NCBI GenBank assembly: GCA_963742795.1
Contig: CAVUNL010000032.1
Location: forward strand, 124,001 to 188,000
Origin: Palsa-504 sp963742795
GTDB lineage: Bacteria > Actinomycetota > Actinomycetes > Streptosporangiales > Streptosporangiaceae
Direction: 5' to 3'
Length of the DNA: 64,000 bases
Below, piece after piece: positions 45,855 through 54,086 of the stretch (within the stretch, counting starts at the first letter, position 1; each line of letters begins with the position of its first letter). Under the pieces are notes generated by a model. The model was not told the DNA's origin. It did not search any database and saw only the letters and a list, made by a program, of their open reading frames with translations. The position numbers and the translations under genes were made by a program.

Positions 45855-46486
45855 GGACCTGCCTCCGCTCCGTGCGAGCCGTCACCGGTTACCTGCTGGA
45901 TGGCGAGCTCGACCGCGTTCTCGGCGCGCTCTGGCTCGCTGGACTGGACATACGCGATCCCGAGCTTCTGCACCGCGAGCATCTCAAGATCCGTCCGCGT
46001 GCTGACGACCTCTGCGCCCCGCACTCGCATGCCGGAGTCGAGCGCGACCGCGAACGGGGTCCCCGGAACGTCCCAGTCCTGCATCAGCGCGACCAGGTCC
46101 GTGCGCGCGAAGCCGCCGAGCTCGCGTGCGTGTTCGGCGCGAGTGCCGACGTTGCGGTCGGTAAGGACAGCGATGAGGTCCAGCTGATGACCGGCGGTGG
46201 CCCCGGGGCCGTAAAGCTCATGGATCCGCCGCAGCCCCGGCAACAAGACCCGGCACTGCTCACACTCGGACGAGGTGAAGACCACCAGCGACGGGTGCCC
46301 GGTACGGTCACGTCCGGAGATTTCTGCAATCGCGCCAGCCTTCGGCCCTGCCGGAACGTTCGCCCGGGCCGCCCCGCCCTGCAGGAGCAGGTTGCCGACC
46401 TGGCGCATCAACGCGACCAGGAACACCGCCTCGATCAGCAGCCCAGCGGCGAGCAGCACGACCACGACTCGCCAGATTCCGCTCAT
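45851..46486 (-). CDS. MauD-like thioredoxin-fold protein, membrane anchored
   Basis: 211 residues from ATG 46486 (GAGGGCGAATG overlap with the MauE stop). One N-terminal helix VVVVLLAAGLLIEAVFLVAL places the domain outside the membrane. Thioredoxin fold: SLVVFTSSECEQCRVLLPGL with the CxxC pair CEQC, and the cis-Pro loop WDVPGTPFAVAL. Similar to MauD, which forms or rearranges disulfides of MauA. Directly precedes the Cys-rich gene with ATGA overlap, so that protein is the probable client. Confidence 0.85.
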   Translation of the reverse strand: MSGIWRVVVVLLAAGLLIEAVFLVALMRQVGNLLLQGGAARANVPAGPKAGAIAEISGRDRTGHPSLVVFTSSECEQCRVLLPGLRRIHELYGPGATAGHQLDLIAVLTDRNVGTRAEHARELGGFARTDLVALMQDWDVPGTPFAVALDSGMRVRGAEVVSTRTDLEMLAVQKLGIAYVQSSEPERAENAVELAIQQVTGDGSHGAEAGP

Positions 46487-47049
46487 TCGCCCTCCTCTGG
46501 CGTAGATGAAGCGGGCCGTCCCGCGGCCTGGCGCAGCCGGCGGTACTGGAAGATCATCAGCGCGATCGCCCCGGCCAGCACGGTCACCAGCACCTGCCCC
46601 AGCGACAGCCCGGGCAGGTTCTCCTGCCGGGCCAGGTACCAGCCCGCCGCCGCCACGATCGCGAGCGCGGCGTTCCGGACGGCCAGGCGCGGGCCGATCG
46701 TCGCGGGCGCGATCGCGCCGAAGCAGCCGCACTCTCGCCCGGAGAGCCTGCGCGCAAGGAGCCAGACGGCGAGCGCGAAGACGGCGAGAACCGCTGTCCC
46801 GGATGCGAGCCCAGCGGCTGGCCACGCGAAGCTGAGCACGACGACCACGCTCTCGACGGCGGGAACGATGACCCGCACGGCACGGCCGAGCACAGCAGAT
46901 GCCGAGATCTCCTTGGTCAGCCGCGACCACTGCTCCCAGCTATCGAGCTTGCCGAGAGCAGCCGCCAGGAACAAAAGCGCACAGGCGCCGGCGGCGACCT
47001 CGCCAAGCGCCCTGAGTAGCATTTGGCAGTCTTCCCATGCCAGCAGCAT
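46483..47049 (-). CDS. MauE/DoxX-like membrane redox protein
   Basis: 188 residues, four predicted helices (ACALLFLAAALGKL, VESVVVVLSFAWPAAGL, AVLAVFALAVWLLARRL, LVTVLAGAIALMIF). GRECGCFG gives the Cys pair typical of MauE (redox-associated) proteins. MauE supplies electrons or oxidises MauD during MauA maturation. First gene of the operon; start at 47049 or the internal ATG at 47022. It overlaps mauD-like by four bases. Confidence 0.85.
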   Translation of the reverse strand: MLLAWEDCQMLLRALGEVAAGACALLFLAAALGKLDSWEQWSRLTKEISASAVLGRAVRVIVPAVESVVVVLSFAWPAAGLASGTAVLAVFALAVWLLARRLSGRECGCFGAIAPATIGPRLAVRNAALAIVAAAGWYLARQENLPGLSLGQVLVTVLAGAIALMIFQYRRLRQAAGRPASSTPEEGE

Positions 47050-47512
47050 CGGACTGAGTGCTCTGGCGTATACCAGCCGACCGTTTCAGAACACCCGCAG
47101 AAGTACTATTCTTTCCTGGCACGCTCCGATGTCGCAAGGGGTCGGCGGAGTCGGATGTGAGCTTGGCCTCATAGCGGCAGGTAGCTGAGCATGAGGAGAG
47201 GGACGCGGAGAAGGCGGGACAGGCGGGCCGGGACGCTGCCTTCGAGGCGGCACTGGATGCGCCACCGGGAACCCCGGGCTGACAGCAGCCCGCCTGGCCG
47301 CCGGTGAATGCATACGCAGAAACACATGATCTGCGCGTTGTACACGTAGTGGCCCTTTGGTCAGCGTCCGGCAAAGCAGGGCCGCGGCAGCCGGCTAGCT
47401 GCAAATGGCCGGCGATCGAGCTCGCGTTGCGGACCGCAAACGAGTTCGCCGCGAAGCGAAACCTGCGATCCTGCAGTGGCGCATTGATGCGGCAGAAACA
47501 GGGAGAACCGTT
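47050..47512. other. Divergent upstream region of the MauE operon
   Basis: No supported gene. It should carry the promoter of the minus-strand operon and of the RidA-like gene. No confident boxes. A short plus-strand frame QAGRDAAFEAALDAPPGTPG near 47220 looks protein-like but is not recognised. Confidence 0.45.
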
Positions 47513-47892
47513 ATGCCACGGCAGATCATCACGACCGCGAACGCGCCGAGTTCGCCGCTGTACAACCAGGGAGTCAAAGCCGGGCCGCACGTGTTCGTCT
47601 CCGGCATGGCCGGCATCGACCCGGGCACCGGCAGCCTCGCAGGGGACACGACCAAGATCAGACACGACAGGCGCTGACCAATTGCCAGGCCATTCTCCAG
47701 GCAGGCGGTGCCAGCCTGGACGACGTCATCGAGGTAGGAATACTGCTCACCAACCCCGCCGACTTCGCCGGCCTGAACGAGGAATACGCGCGGTGGTTCC
47801 CATCTCAGCCACCGACCCGCTACGTCGCCAAGCTCAGCGTCGACCTGCCCGGACTGCTCGTCTCGATCCGGATGACAGCATTCACCACCTGA
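47513..47892 (+). pseudogene. RidA family protein, one frameshift
   Basis: ATG 47513 after AGGGAGAAC. YNQGVKAGPHVFVSGMAGID begins the RidA fold. Near 47660 a C is missing; restored, the frame continues TRQALTNCQAILQAGGASLD, VIEVGILLTNPADFAGLNEE and TRYVAKLSVDLPG with the Arg that binds imine/carboxylate. RidA enzymes hydrolyse reactive enamines from amino-acid metabolism. Single-base loss, so possibly an error. Confidence 0.82.
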
Positions 47893-48564
47893 ACTCGCCA
47901 GGCCAGATCAAGCCCGATCGGCGGCTCAACCCCGCCTGCGCCCAGTCCTTTGGAACCAAGGCCGCAGACACAGACGCCCCAGATCTGCATTCACCTCAGC
48001 CAAGAGCACCGCGCTCCAACCGCCGCGCATATCGGCGGATATTTCTCGGCTGCCGCAGCTCGGCTGATTACAAGGCGTGATAAGCGGAACCGCGAGGTGC
48101 GGATCCTCCCTGCCGGCTAGGTGCGCCACGGGACGAGGGCGTTCGGGCGCGAGAAAACCAGATGCCCCGTGATGCCAAGCTATGCGGATGGAGTACTTCG
48201 CCACGCGTGGCCGGGTTCTGGCATGCCGGGGGCATCTGGGCCGCCCGTTGCCTGCCGGCGATGCGACCAGGGCCATCTTTGTCCGGGGACGCAGATGAGC
48301 TCATCCAGCTCGCCACGGCCACCGTGCATGACCGGGAGGCCCAGTGACCCCAGCCCGGGCCCGCTCACCCGGGATCTGCCTGCTTTTGCTGCCCTTGCAC
48401 GCCTGGACCGTGGCTGCACTGGCCGGCGTCAGCGCCCTGGCCGTCGTACCGCCTGGCCGTCCCGAAGATGCCATCACCGCAACCGCGGTGCCGGCATGAC
48501 CGGCGTGTTCTTGCCGGGGGAGGGCGGCGCGGTGGTGTTCCCCTGGCTGGAAGGTAGGTAGGCG
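47893..48564. other. Long intergenic stretch, no gene seen
   Basis: Nothing recognisable on either strand; only short GC-rich frames. A ribosome-binding AGGTAGG ends it just before the DUF389 gene. Confidence 0.5.
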
Positions 48565-49506
48565 ATGCTGCGCGTGCGCGTGATGAGCCCGGCGGACACC
48601 ACGGGCCGCCTGCTGGAGGCGCTGGATGCCGAGCCAGGGGTGAGAAACGTCGTGGTCTTGCGCGGGATGGCGCGCCGGCCCGACGGCGACGCCGTCGAGT
48701 TCGATGTGCGCCAGGGCGCCGCCAACGCCGCGTTCCGTCTGTTGCGCGGCCTGCATCTGGACCGGCCGGGGGCCGTCACCGCCGGGGAGGCGGACACGGT
48801 CCTGGCCGACCCGCCGCGTCCCGGTGGCGAGATCGGCTCGCCGCGGCGTGAGATCACTCCGGTCTGGGAACTGGTGGAAGCCGCCATCCGCGCGCAGGCC
48901 GTCTACGCCCCGAGCTTTTTCATCCTGCTCACCATCGCCGGGATGATCGCTGCCGTCGGCATCCTGACCAACTCGCAGATCCTGATCGTGGGCGCCATGG
49001 TGGTTGGCCCGGAGTACACCGCGATCATCGCGGTGGCGCTGGCCATCACCCAGCGGCACCGGGCCGCGATCCACGATGGCCTGGTCGCGCTCTGCTGGGG
49101 GTTTTCGGCGGCGATGGTGATCACGTATCTGTTCACGCTGGTGATCCGCGAATCGGGCCTGGTGCCCCGCGCTTTCATCGGCGGGGTCAGGCCGGTCGCC
49201 AGTCTCATCGCCGCGCCGGGTGCGTTCTCGGTCATCATTGCGGCGCTGGCCGGCATCGTTGGCGTGGTGTCTCTCACGGAGTCGCGGGCCAACGCCCTGA
49301 CGGGGGTCTTCATCTCAGTCACGACGATCCCGGCTGCAGCGGGGGTGGGCGTGTTCGCCGCGTTCGGGAACTGGCAGCCTGCCCTGGACTCGCTCGCGCA
49401 ACTGCTCCTGAACGTGGTGGTGCTGGTGGTGGTGGGCGCGGCCGGCCTGCAAGCGCAGCGGGTTTTCTGGCGCCGGCGAACGGCGCGGCCCGCCGACCGG
49501 GAGTGA
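48565..49506 (+). CDS. DUF389 membrane protein
   Basis: 313 residues. N-terminal soluble domain (RVRVMSPADTTGRLLEALD, VRQGAANAAFRLLRGL) resembles the usual small DUF389 front domain. Then five to six helices with the conserved VGAMVVGPEYTAIIAVALAI and SLTESRANALTGVFISVTT motifs. Function is not settled in the literature. Complete, isolated between decayed genes. Confidence 0.88.
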   Translation: MLRVRVMSPADTTGRLLEALDAEPGVRNVVVLRGMARRPDGDAVEFDVRQGAANAAFRLLRGLHLDRPGAVTAGEADTVLADPPRPGGEIGSPRREITPVWELVEAAIRAQAVYAPSFFILLTIAGMIAAVGILTNSQILIVGAMVVGPEYTAIIAVALAITQRHRAAIHDGLVALCWGFSAAMVITYLFTLVIRESGLVPRAFIGGVRPVASLIAAPGAFSVIIAALAGIVGVVSLTESRANALTGVFISVTTIPAAAGVGVFAAFGNWQPALDSLAQLLLNVVVLVVVGAAGLQAQRVFWRRRTARPADRE

Positions 49507-49539
49507 GCCCTCGTGCGCCCATGCCCCGGGGCGGCCCCG

Positions 49540-49770
49540 GCGCCCGGCTGGGCTGCACCCGGTACTGCCCGTCCTGCCTGGACGGGCAGCGCAGCCGGTG
49601 GCTGCCGGCCTGCCGTGGGCGTTCGCCTGCACCCGCCACCGGGTACTGCCATGTGACACCTGCCCCGGCTGCCGCCGCGTGCCCCGGGAGTATGCCGGCG
49701 CCGCCAGGCTCAACCCGCCAGGCGGCCGCGCCAGCTCCATCACGCCGGGCAGCTGCTGCCCCACTGACCT
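49540..49770 (+). pseudogene. TniQ-like zinc-finger remnant
   Basis: Two frames give RYCPSCLDGQRSRWLPA and LPWAFACTRHRVLPCDTCPG, then CPTDLTAVPA. The paired CxxC units and the FACTRHR motif are hallmarks of TniQ, the target-selection protein of Tn7/Tn5053-type transposons. N- and C-terminal parts are absent. No TnsB/TnsC remnants are nearby. Confidence 0.65.
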
Positions 49771-49801
49771 GACCGCCGTTCCCGCCCACCGGCGTGCGGC
49801 C

Positions 49802-50049
49802 TCAGCCTGTCCACGCGAAGTCGAAAACGCCGACCAGACCGGCGGCTTCATCGACCGCGAATACGATGAACCCGAAATCGCCAACGTCGGCGACCCGCCG
49901 TCGCGGCACTCTGGCCGGCGCGCTGAACACCGGTCGTACGGGTCGTCGCAGGTCCTGGCCGGCAGCGTCACGAGCATGTCGAACGCCTGGTCCGGAAAGC
50001 CGCGCATCTGCCGGAGCGCGCCGGACTCCAGGTACGGCCGGCAGTTCAC
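49802..50049 (-). pseudogene. RelE/ParE-family toxin, frameshifted (copy 2)
   Basis: GTG 50049 overlaps the antitoxin stop (GTGA). Frame one: RPYLESGALRQMRGFPDQAF, CDDPYDR; then a G is missing near 49930 and the next frame gives VFSAPARVPRRRVADVGDF, IVFAVDEAAGLVG and FDFAWTG stop. After repair 82 residues, equal to copy 1, but broken at a different place. Paralog of the toxin at 22677-22924. Confidence 0.78.
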
Positions 50050-50339
50050 GCCTGGGTACGGCGCAGCCGGATGTAATCCTCCAGGAGCATCCCGCCGCCA
50101 GTCCCGGTCAGCGCTGCCTCCTGCGCCTCGTAGAAGCCGGGCCGGTTCACGGTTATCACCATCCCGCTCCAGAGCCGCAAAACGCGCCGCAGATGCCCCC
50201 GCCCGGCAGGATCTCGCGCACCGTCCAGGGCTTCCCAGTAGGCGGCGAGGAAGTCCGCGCGCTCCCGGCCGGGCAGTTCCCGGAGGATCCGCTGCGGATC
50301 CAGCGGATCCTCGGGATGCTCAGCGGGCTGGGCTGTCAT
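50046..50339 (-). CDS. DUF6247 family antitoxin (copy 2)
   Basis: 97 residues from ATG 50339 (MTAQPAEHPEDPLDPQRIL). ILRELPGRERADFLAAYWEA, RRVLRLWSGMVITVNRPGFYE. Closely similar to copy 1 at 22921-23226, with the same gene order and overlap. The C-terminus (EDYIRLRRTQA) differs from copy 1, as expected for the toxin-contact region. Antitoxin role inferred. Confidence 0.75.
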   Translation of the reverse strand: MTAQPAEHPEDPLDPQRILRELPGRERADFLAAYWEALDGARDPAGRGHLRRVLRLWSGMVITVNRPGFYEAQEAALTGTGGGMLLEDYIRLRRTQA

Positions 50340-50750
50340 GGCGTCATGGTACGGTCCGGCACTGGGCGGATGCCACCAGCGGCCCAGCGTCATCAGCCGA
50401 CTGTCCGCCAGGCTCGGTTCTCATCATGCACCAGGCCAGGCGCCTCCGGCGGCGCAGACGAAACAGAACAACCAGTTATTTACCAAGTCAGCCACCATCC
50501 GATCATGAACCCGAACGATACATATCGGCGGTTATTGGTCGCGAGCCGTCGAGCAGGGTTGATCACTAAATGTAGCAAGAGCGCGATCCAGTCCCAGCGA
50601 CGGATCGAATGTTCGCGGTGGGCAACTGAGTCAGCTGAATGCGCAGTGAGGCGCAGATGGTCTGGTTCAGGGCTGGCAGGCGAGCGCCAGCCCCCGGACT
50701 GCGCGGGACGTCGCCTCCCGGCGCTTTGCGCCAAGCTGACCGGCACACGG
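50340..50750. other. Intergenic, no gene seen
   Basis: The left part is the promoter side of the toxin-antitoxin pair. The rest has no recognisable gene. Confidence 0.5.
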
Positions 50751-51560
50751 TCAGTTCAGGAAAGCGTCGATGCATTCCCCCCAAGCGCGCATCTCCGACA
50801 AGTGGCTGGCGATGTGCAACTCAGATTGCGGCAGCAGTTCGTGCAACCGCCGCGCCGTGGACTCCGGGTGGCCCGGGTTGCCTGCCTCGGCGAGAATTAG
50901 CACCGGCTGGGCCAGCGCAGACACTGCCTCGGGGTCGGGATAGTCGGAGTCGGCGGCACCGCGTAGCACCCACGGCAGCAGCTCGCTGGAGATGTCCGGA
51001 AGCGTCGACGGGGGCGCTTCGGGGGAGTCGGCGAGCTCGGCGAAACGCTCGGCCAGTACCGGTGGCGGAGAGTCTCCGGTCAGCCGCGCGATCACCGCGT
51101 CCTTGCCTTCGGCCTCGGCGACGGCCGCCAGCTCGCGGTACTGGGCGGCCTGCGCAGGCCGGGTCTGCCAGGCCGTGGACGGCAGGGTCAGCACCAGCCG
51201 CTTGAAGCGATGTGGTGCGGTCACAGCCGACCACAGCAGGGTTCCGGTGCCCATGGACGCGCCGATGAAATCGATCGGGTCACCAGGGCTGAGGGTCTCC
51301 ACAAGCGCCAGCAGATCCCTGCCCAGATTCGACCACACGTAGTCGGCGCTGACCAGACGGCCCCCGGCCAGGCCGTGGCCGCGCGCGTCGTACTCCAGGA
51401 AACGGCGTCCCCGCCGCACCGGAGTCCAGTCGACCAAGCGCAACCAGCGCTCCATACGCCGGCTGATGAACAGCCCGTGCGCGTACCCGACCAGCGGACC
51501 CTCCCCGTTGATCTCGTAGGAGATCGCCGCGCCGTCACATTCCAGATGCTGATCCGCCAC
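50751..51560 (-). CDS. Alpha/beta hydrolase
   Basis: 269 residues, complete. Oxyanion HGLFISRRM region, YDARGHGLAGG, nucleophile elbow IGASMGTGTLL (Ser), acid in VLILAEAGNPGHPEST (acidic residue) and a terminal His in LHIASHLSEM. Probably an esterase or C-C hydrolase; substrate unknown. No partner genes. Confidence 0.88.
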   Translation of the reverse strand: MADQHLECDGAAISYEINGEGPLVGYAHGLFISRRMERWLRLVDWTPVRRGRRFLEYDARGHGLAGGRLVSADYVWSNLGRDLLALVETLSPGDPIDFIGASMGTGTLLWSAVTAPHRFKRLVLTLPSTAWQTRPAQAAQYRELAAVAEAEGKDAVIARLTGDSPPPVLAERFAELADSPEAPPSTLPDISSELLPWVLRGAADSDYPDPEAVSALAQPVLILAEAGNPGHPESTARRLHELLPQSELHIASHLSEMRAWGECIDAFLN

Positions 51561-51943
51561 CGCAGCCTCCTGAAAAGAGTCGCACGGGGTGCATATCGCA
51601 GCAGCTTAACCGCGATCGACTTGGGTCATCCCGCGGGCCACGGCTGGTGAACACGATCATGACTTCCGGCCTGACACCAGAATGACCCGTCCGGGCGCGG
51701 CGGCGAACGTCTCAGCGAGATCGGCGAAGCCGCGCCGAACGGCGGCGATGTGCGCGTCGCTGCAGACGACGGCAAACTGCGTAGCGTGACACGAGCGGGA
51801 CTACCTTCAGCAGCCTGATCGCCGACTCGGCGCGGGTGACGTTCCTGCTAGGCGGGTAGCTAGCAGGGCCCCGATTAAGCGATCTGATTTCCCATGATGA
51901 TGGGGAAGGGCTACGCGGTAATTGCCGATCTCTTCGCTCCTGA
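51561..51943. other. Intergenic before ECF41 locus
   Basis: No gene supported. The right end leads into the ECF41-type promoter. Confidence 0.5.
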
Positions 51944-51971
51944 TGTCACATACGGCCGGGGTTGTCTCGTC
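51944..51971 (+). promoter_or_regulatory. Predicted ECF41 autoregulated promoter
   Basis: TGTCACA at 51944-51950 and CGTC at 51968-51971 with 17 bases between. Published ECF41 promoters have TGTCACA and CGTC at about 16 bases. It lies 37 bases before the ATG of the epimerase that is co-transcribed with the sigma factor, exactly where an autoregulated promoter is expected. Confidence 0.65.
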
Positions 51972-52007
51972 TCGGGGTTGAGAGTCAGTTCTGGAGTCAA
52001 GAGGGTG

Positions 52008-52943
52008 ATGGTTGTGCGGGTGTTCGTGGCAGGCGGGAGCGGGGCCGTGGGGCTACGGCTGGTGCCGCAGCTGGTGGCCCGGGGCCACCAGGTGACGGCT
52101 ACGGCGACGGGCCCGGCCAAGCTGGGCTTGCTGGAGCAGCTGGGCGCTGAGGCGGTCGTGATGGACGGGCTGGATGCGGTGTCGGTCGGTGAGGCGGTGG
52201 CTGCGGCCCGGCCGGAGGTGATCGTGCACCAGATGACCGCGCTTTCCGCGGCGCACGCCGGAAAGCCCGATTTGAAGCACCCCGACCGCTTCTTCGCCGC
52301 CACCATCCGGCTGCGCTCGGAGGGGACGGATCACTTGCTGGCTGCCGCCGAAGCGATCGGCGTGTCCTATGTCGTCGCGCAGGGCTTTGGCGCCTTTAAC
52401 GGCATCCGCGAGGGTGGATGGGTGAAGACCGAGGAGGAGCCGATGGACCCGGGCCCGGCGGGCGCGCGCAAGGGGGCGGAGGCGCTCGGCCACCTCGAGG
52501 ACGTGGTCGTCAAGGCTGGTGGCGCGGTCCTGCGCTACGGCAGCTTGTACGGGCCGGGTGCCATCGACGGCTGGGTCGAGCTCGTGCGCAAGCGGCGGTT
52601 CCCTCTGGTCGGGCGCGGTACCGGCTACATGTCGTGGGTGCATCTCGACGACGCGGCGAGCGCTACCGTCCTGGCCCTGGAGCAGCAGGCGAGGGGCGTG
52701 TTCAACATCGGCGACGACGAGCCGGCCCCGGCCAGCCAGTGGCTGCCTTATCTGGCTGCGTGTGCGGGGGCGAAGCGGCCGGTGCGGGTTCCCAAGTGGG
52801 TGGCCCGGCTGCTGGCCGGGGACATGGCGGTGATCATGATGACCGAGGGGCGCGGCTTCGCCAACGCCAAGGCCAAGCGGGAGCTCGGCTGGAAACTGCG
52901 CTACCCGTCGTGGCGGCAGGGCTTCAAGGAAGGCCTAGCGTGA
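52008..52943 (+). CDS. NAD-dependent epimerase/dehydratase, ECF41-linked
   Basis: 311 residues from ATG 52008 with AGAGGGTG upstream. N-terminal VFVAGGSGAVGLRLVPQLV binds NAD. Extended-SDR features: VIVHQMTALS, YVVAQGFGAFNG, VLRYGSLYGPGA, MSWVHLDDAASATV. COE-type proteins (carboxymuconolactone decarboxylase, oxidoreductase, epimerase) are the usual partners of ECF41 sigma factors. Its stop overlaps the sigma-factor start as GTGA. Substrate unknown. Confidence 0.9.
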   Translation: MVVRVFVAGGSGAVGLRLVPQLVARGHQVTATATGPAKLGLLEQLGAEAVVMDGLDAVSVGEAVAAARPEVIVHQMTALSAAHAGKPDLKHPDRFFAATIRLRSEGTDHLLAAAEAIGVSYVVAQGFGAFNGIREGGWVKTEEEPMDPGPAGARKGAEALGHLEDVVVKAGGAVLRYGSLYGPGAIDGWVELVRKRRFPLVGRGTGYMSWVHLDDAASATVLALEQQARGVFNIGDDEPAPASQWLPYLAACAGAKRPVRVPKWVARLLAGDMAVIMMTEGRGFANAKAKRELGWKLRYPSWRQGFKEGLA

Positions 52944-53863
52944 GCAGGGCCGAGGAGTTCCAGCAGCTGCGGCCGCTGCTGTTCGCGATCGCCTACCGGA
53001 TCCTGGGCAGCGTGGCCGAGGCCGAGGACGCGGTCCAGGAGACCTGGCTGCGCTACGCGGCCTCCCCTGCACAACCCACGTCGGCCAAGGCCTTCCTGTC
53101 GGCCGTGGTGACCCGGATCTCGATCGACGTGCTGCGGTCGGCCCGCGTCCGGCGGGAGGAGTACGCCGGGCTGTGGCTCCCCGAGCCGCTGCTCACCGAC
53201 CCCTATCAGGACCCGGAGCGGTCGGCGGAACTGGCCGACTCGGTGTCGATGGCGGCGCTGTTGCTGCTGGAGCGGCTCAGCCCGCTCGAGCGGGCGGTCT
53301 TCGTGCTGCGGGAGGTGTTCGGGTTCGGCTTCCCCGAAGTCGCGTCGGCGGTGGGGCGGTCGGAGGCGGCGTGCCGCCAGCTCGCGGTGCGGGCGCGGCG
53401 CCACATGGACGCGGGGCGCCCTCGGTTCGAGGCGGACCGCCGGGAGCGGGAGAAACTGGCGGCACGGTTCTTCGGCGCGCTCCGGGAAGGCAACGTCGAC
53501 AGCCTGCGAGAGCTGCTCGCCGCTGACGTTCAGCTGGTCGGGGACGGCGGCGGCAAGGCCCCGCAGCTGGCCAGGAGCATCATCGGCGCCGGCAAGGTGG
53601 CCCGGGTGCTCGCCTCCACCTTCCCCCGGCTCGTCTCGATCGAAGTGACGTTGGAGCCACGCGAGGTAAACGGCCAGCCGGGCGCGATCTTCCGCGACCG
53701 GGACGGCAAGATCCTCTACACCATAGCGCTTGACATGCTCGACGGGCGGATCCAGACGATCCGCTCGGTGAGCAACCCCGACAAGCTCAAGCACCTAGGC
53801 CCGGTGGCGGATGCCTGGGCGGTCGCCCGCGAGGTGAGCCAGGCCCGGCGGCCCACGGACTGA
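52940..53863 (+). CDS. ECF41-family RNA polymerase sigma factor (SigJ-like)
   Basis: 307 residues, GTG 52940. Sigma region 2 FAIAYRILGSVAEAEDAVQETWLRY and region 4 LSPLERAVFVLREVFGFGFPEVA. After residue 190 a fused SnoaL-like domain (AARFFGALREGNVDSLRELLAAD, VQLVGDGGGKAP) acts as a built-in regulator in this family, replacing an anti-sigma factor. Controls its own operon in known cases; the promoter at 51944 fits. Complete. Confidence 0.93.
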   Translation: MSRAEEFQQLRPLLFAIAYRILGSVAEAEDAVQETWLRYAASPAQPTSAKAFLSAVVTRISIDVLRSARVRREEYAGLWLPEPLLTDPYQDPERSAELADSVSMAALLLLERLSPLERAVFVLREVFGFGFPEVASAVGRSEAACRQLAVRARRHMDAGRPRFEADRREREKLAARFFGALREGNVDSLRELLAADVQLVGDGGGKAPQLARSIIGAGKVARVLASTFPRLVSIEVTLEPREVNGQPGAIFRDRDGKILYTIALDMLDGRIQTIRSVSNPDKLKHLGPVADAWAVAREVSQARRPTD

Positions 53864-54086
53864 CCAGAACAGCCGACCGCGCCACAAAGACTCACCCGAT
53901 CTGACCGTGGCGCGTGCCGAACACCCAGATCTGCGCCACACGGACCCGACCGCGGCCAACCCGATGTCCGCGCATAACGGCGGTTCGCGTTCGTCCTGGG
54001 GTCGCTGTGCGTGACGGCCGTATCATATGGGCAGCTTCGCCCGGCCGCTGCCACTGCCGGGCGAAGCTGCGCCAGTGGGTGTGCCG

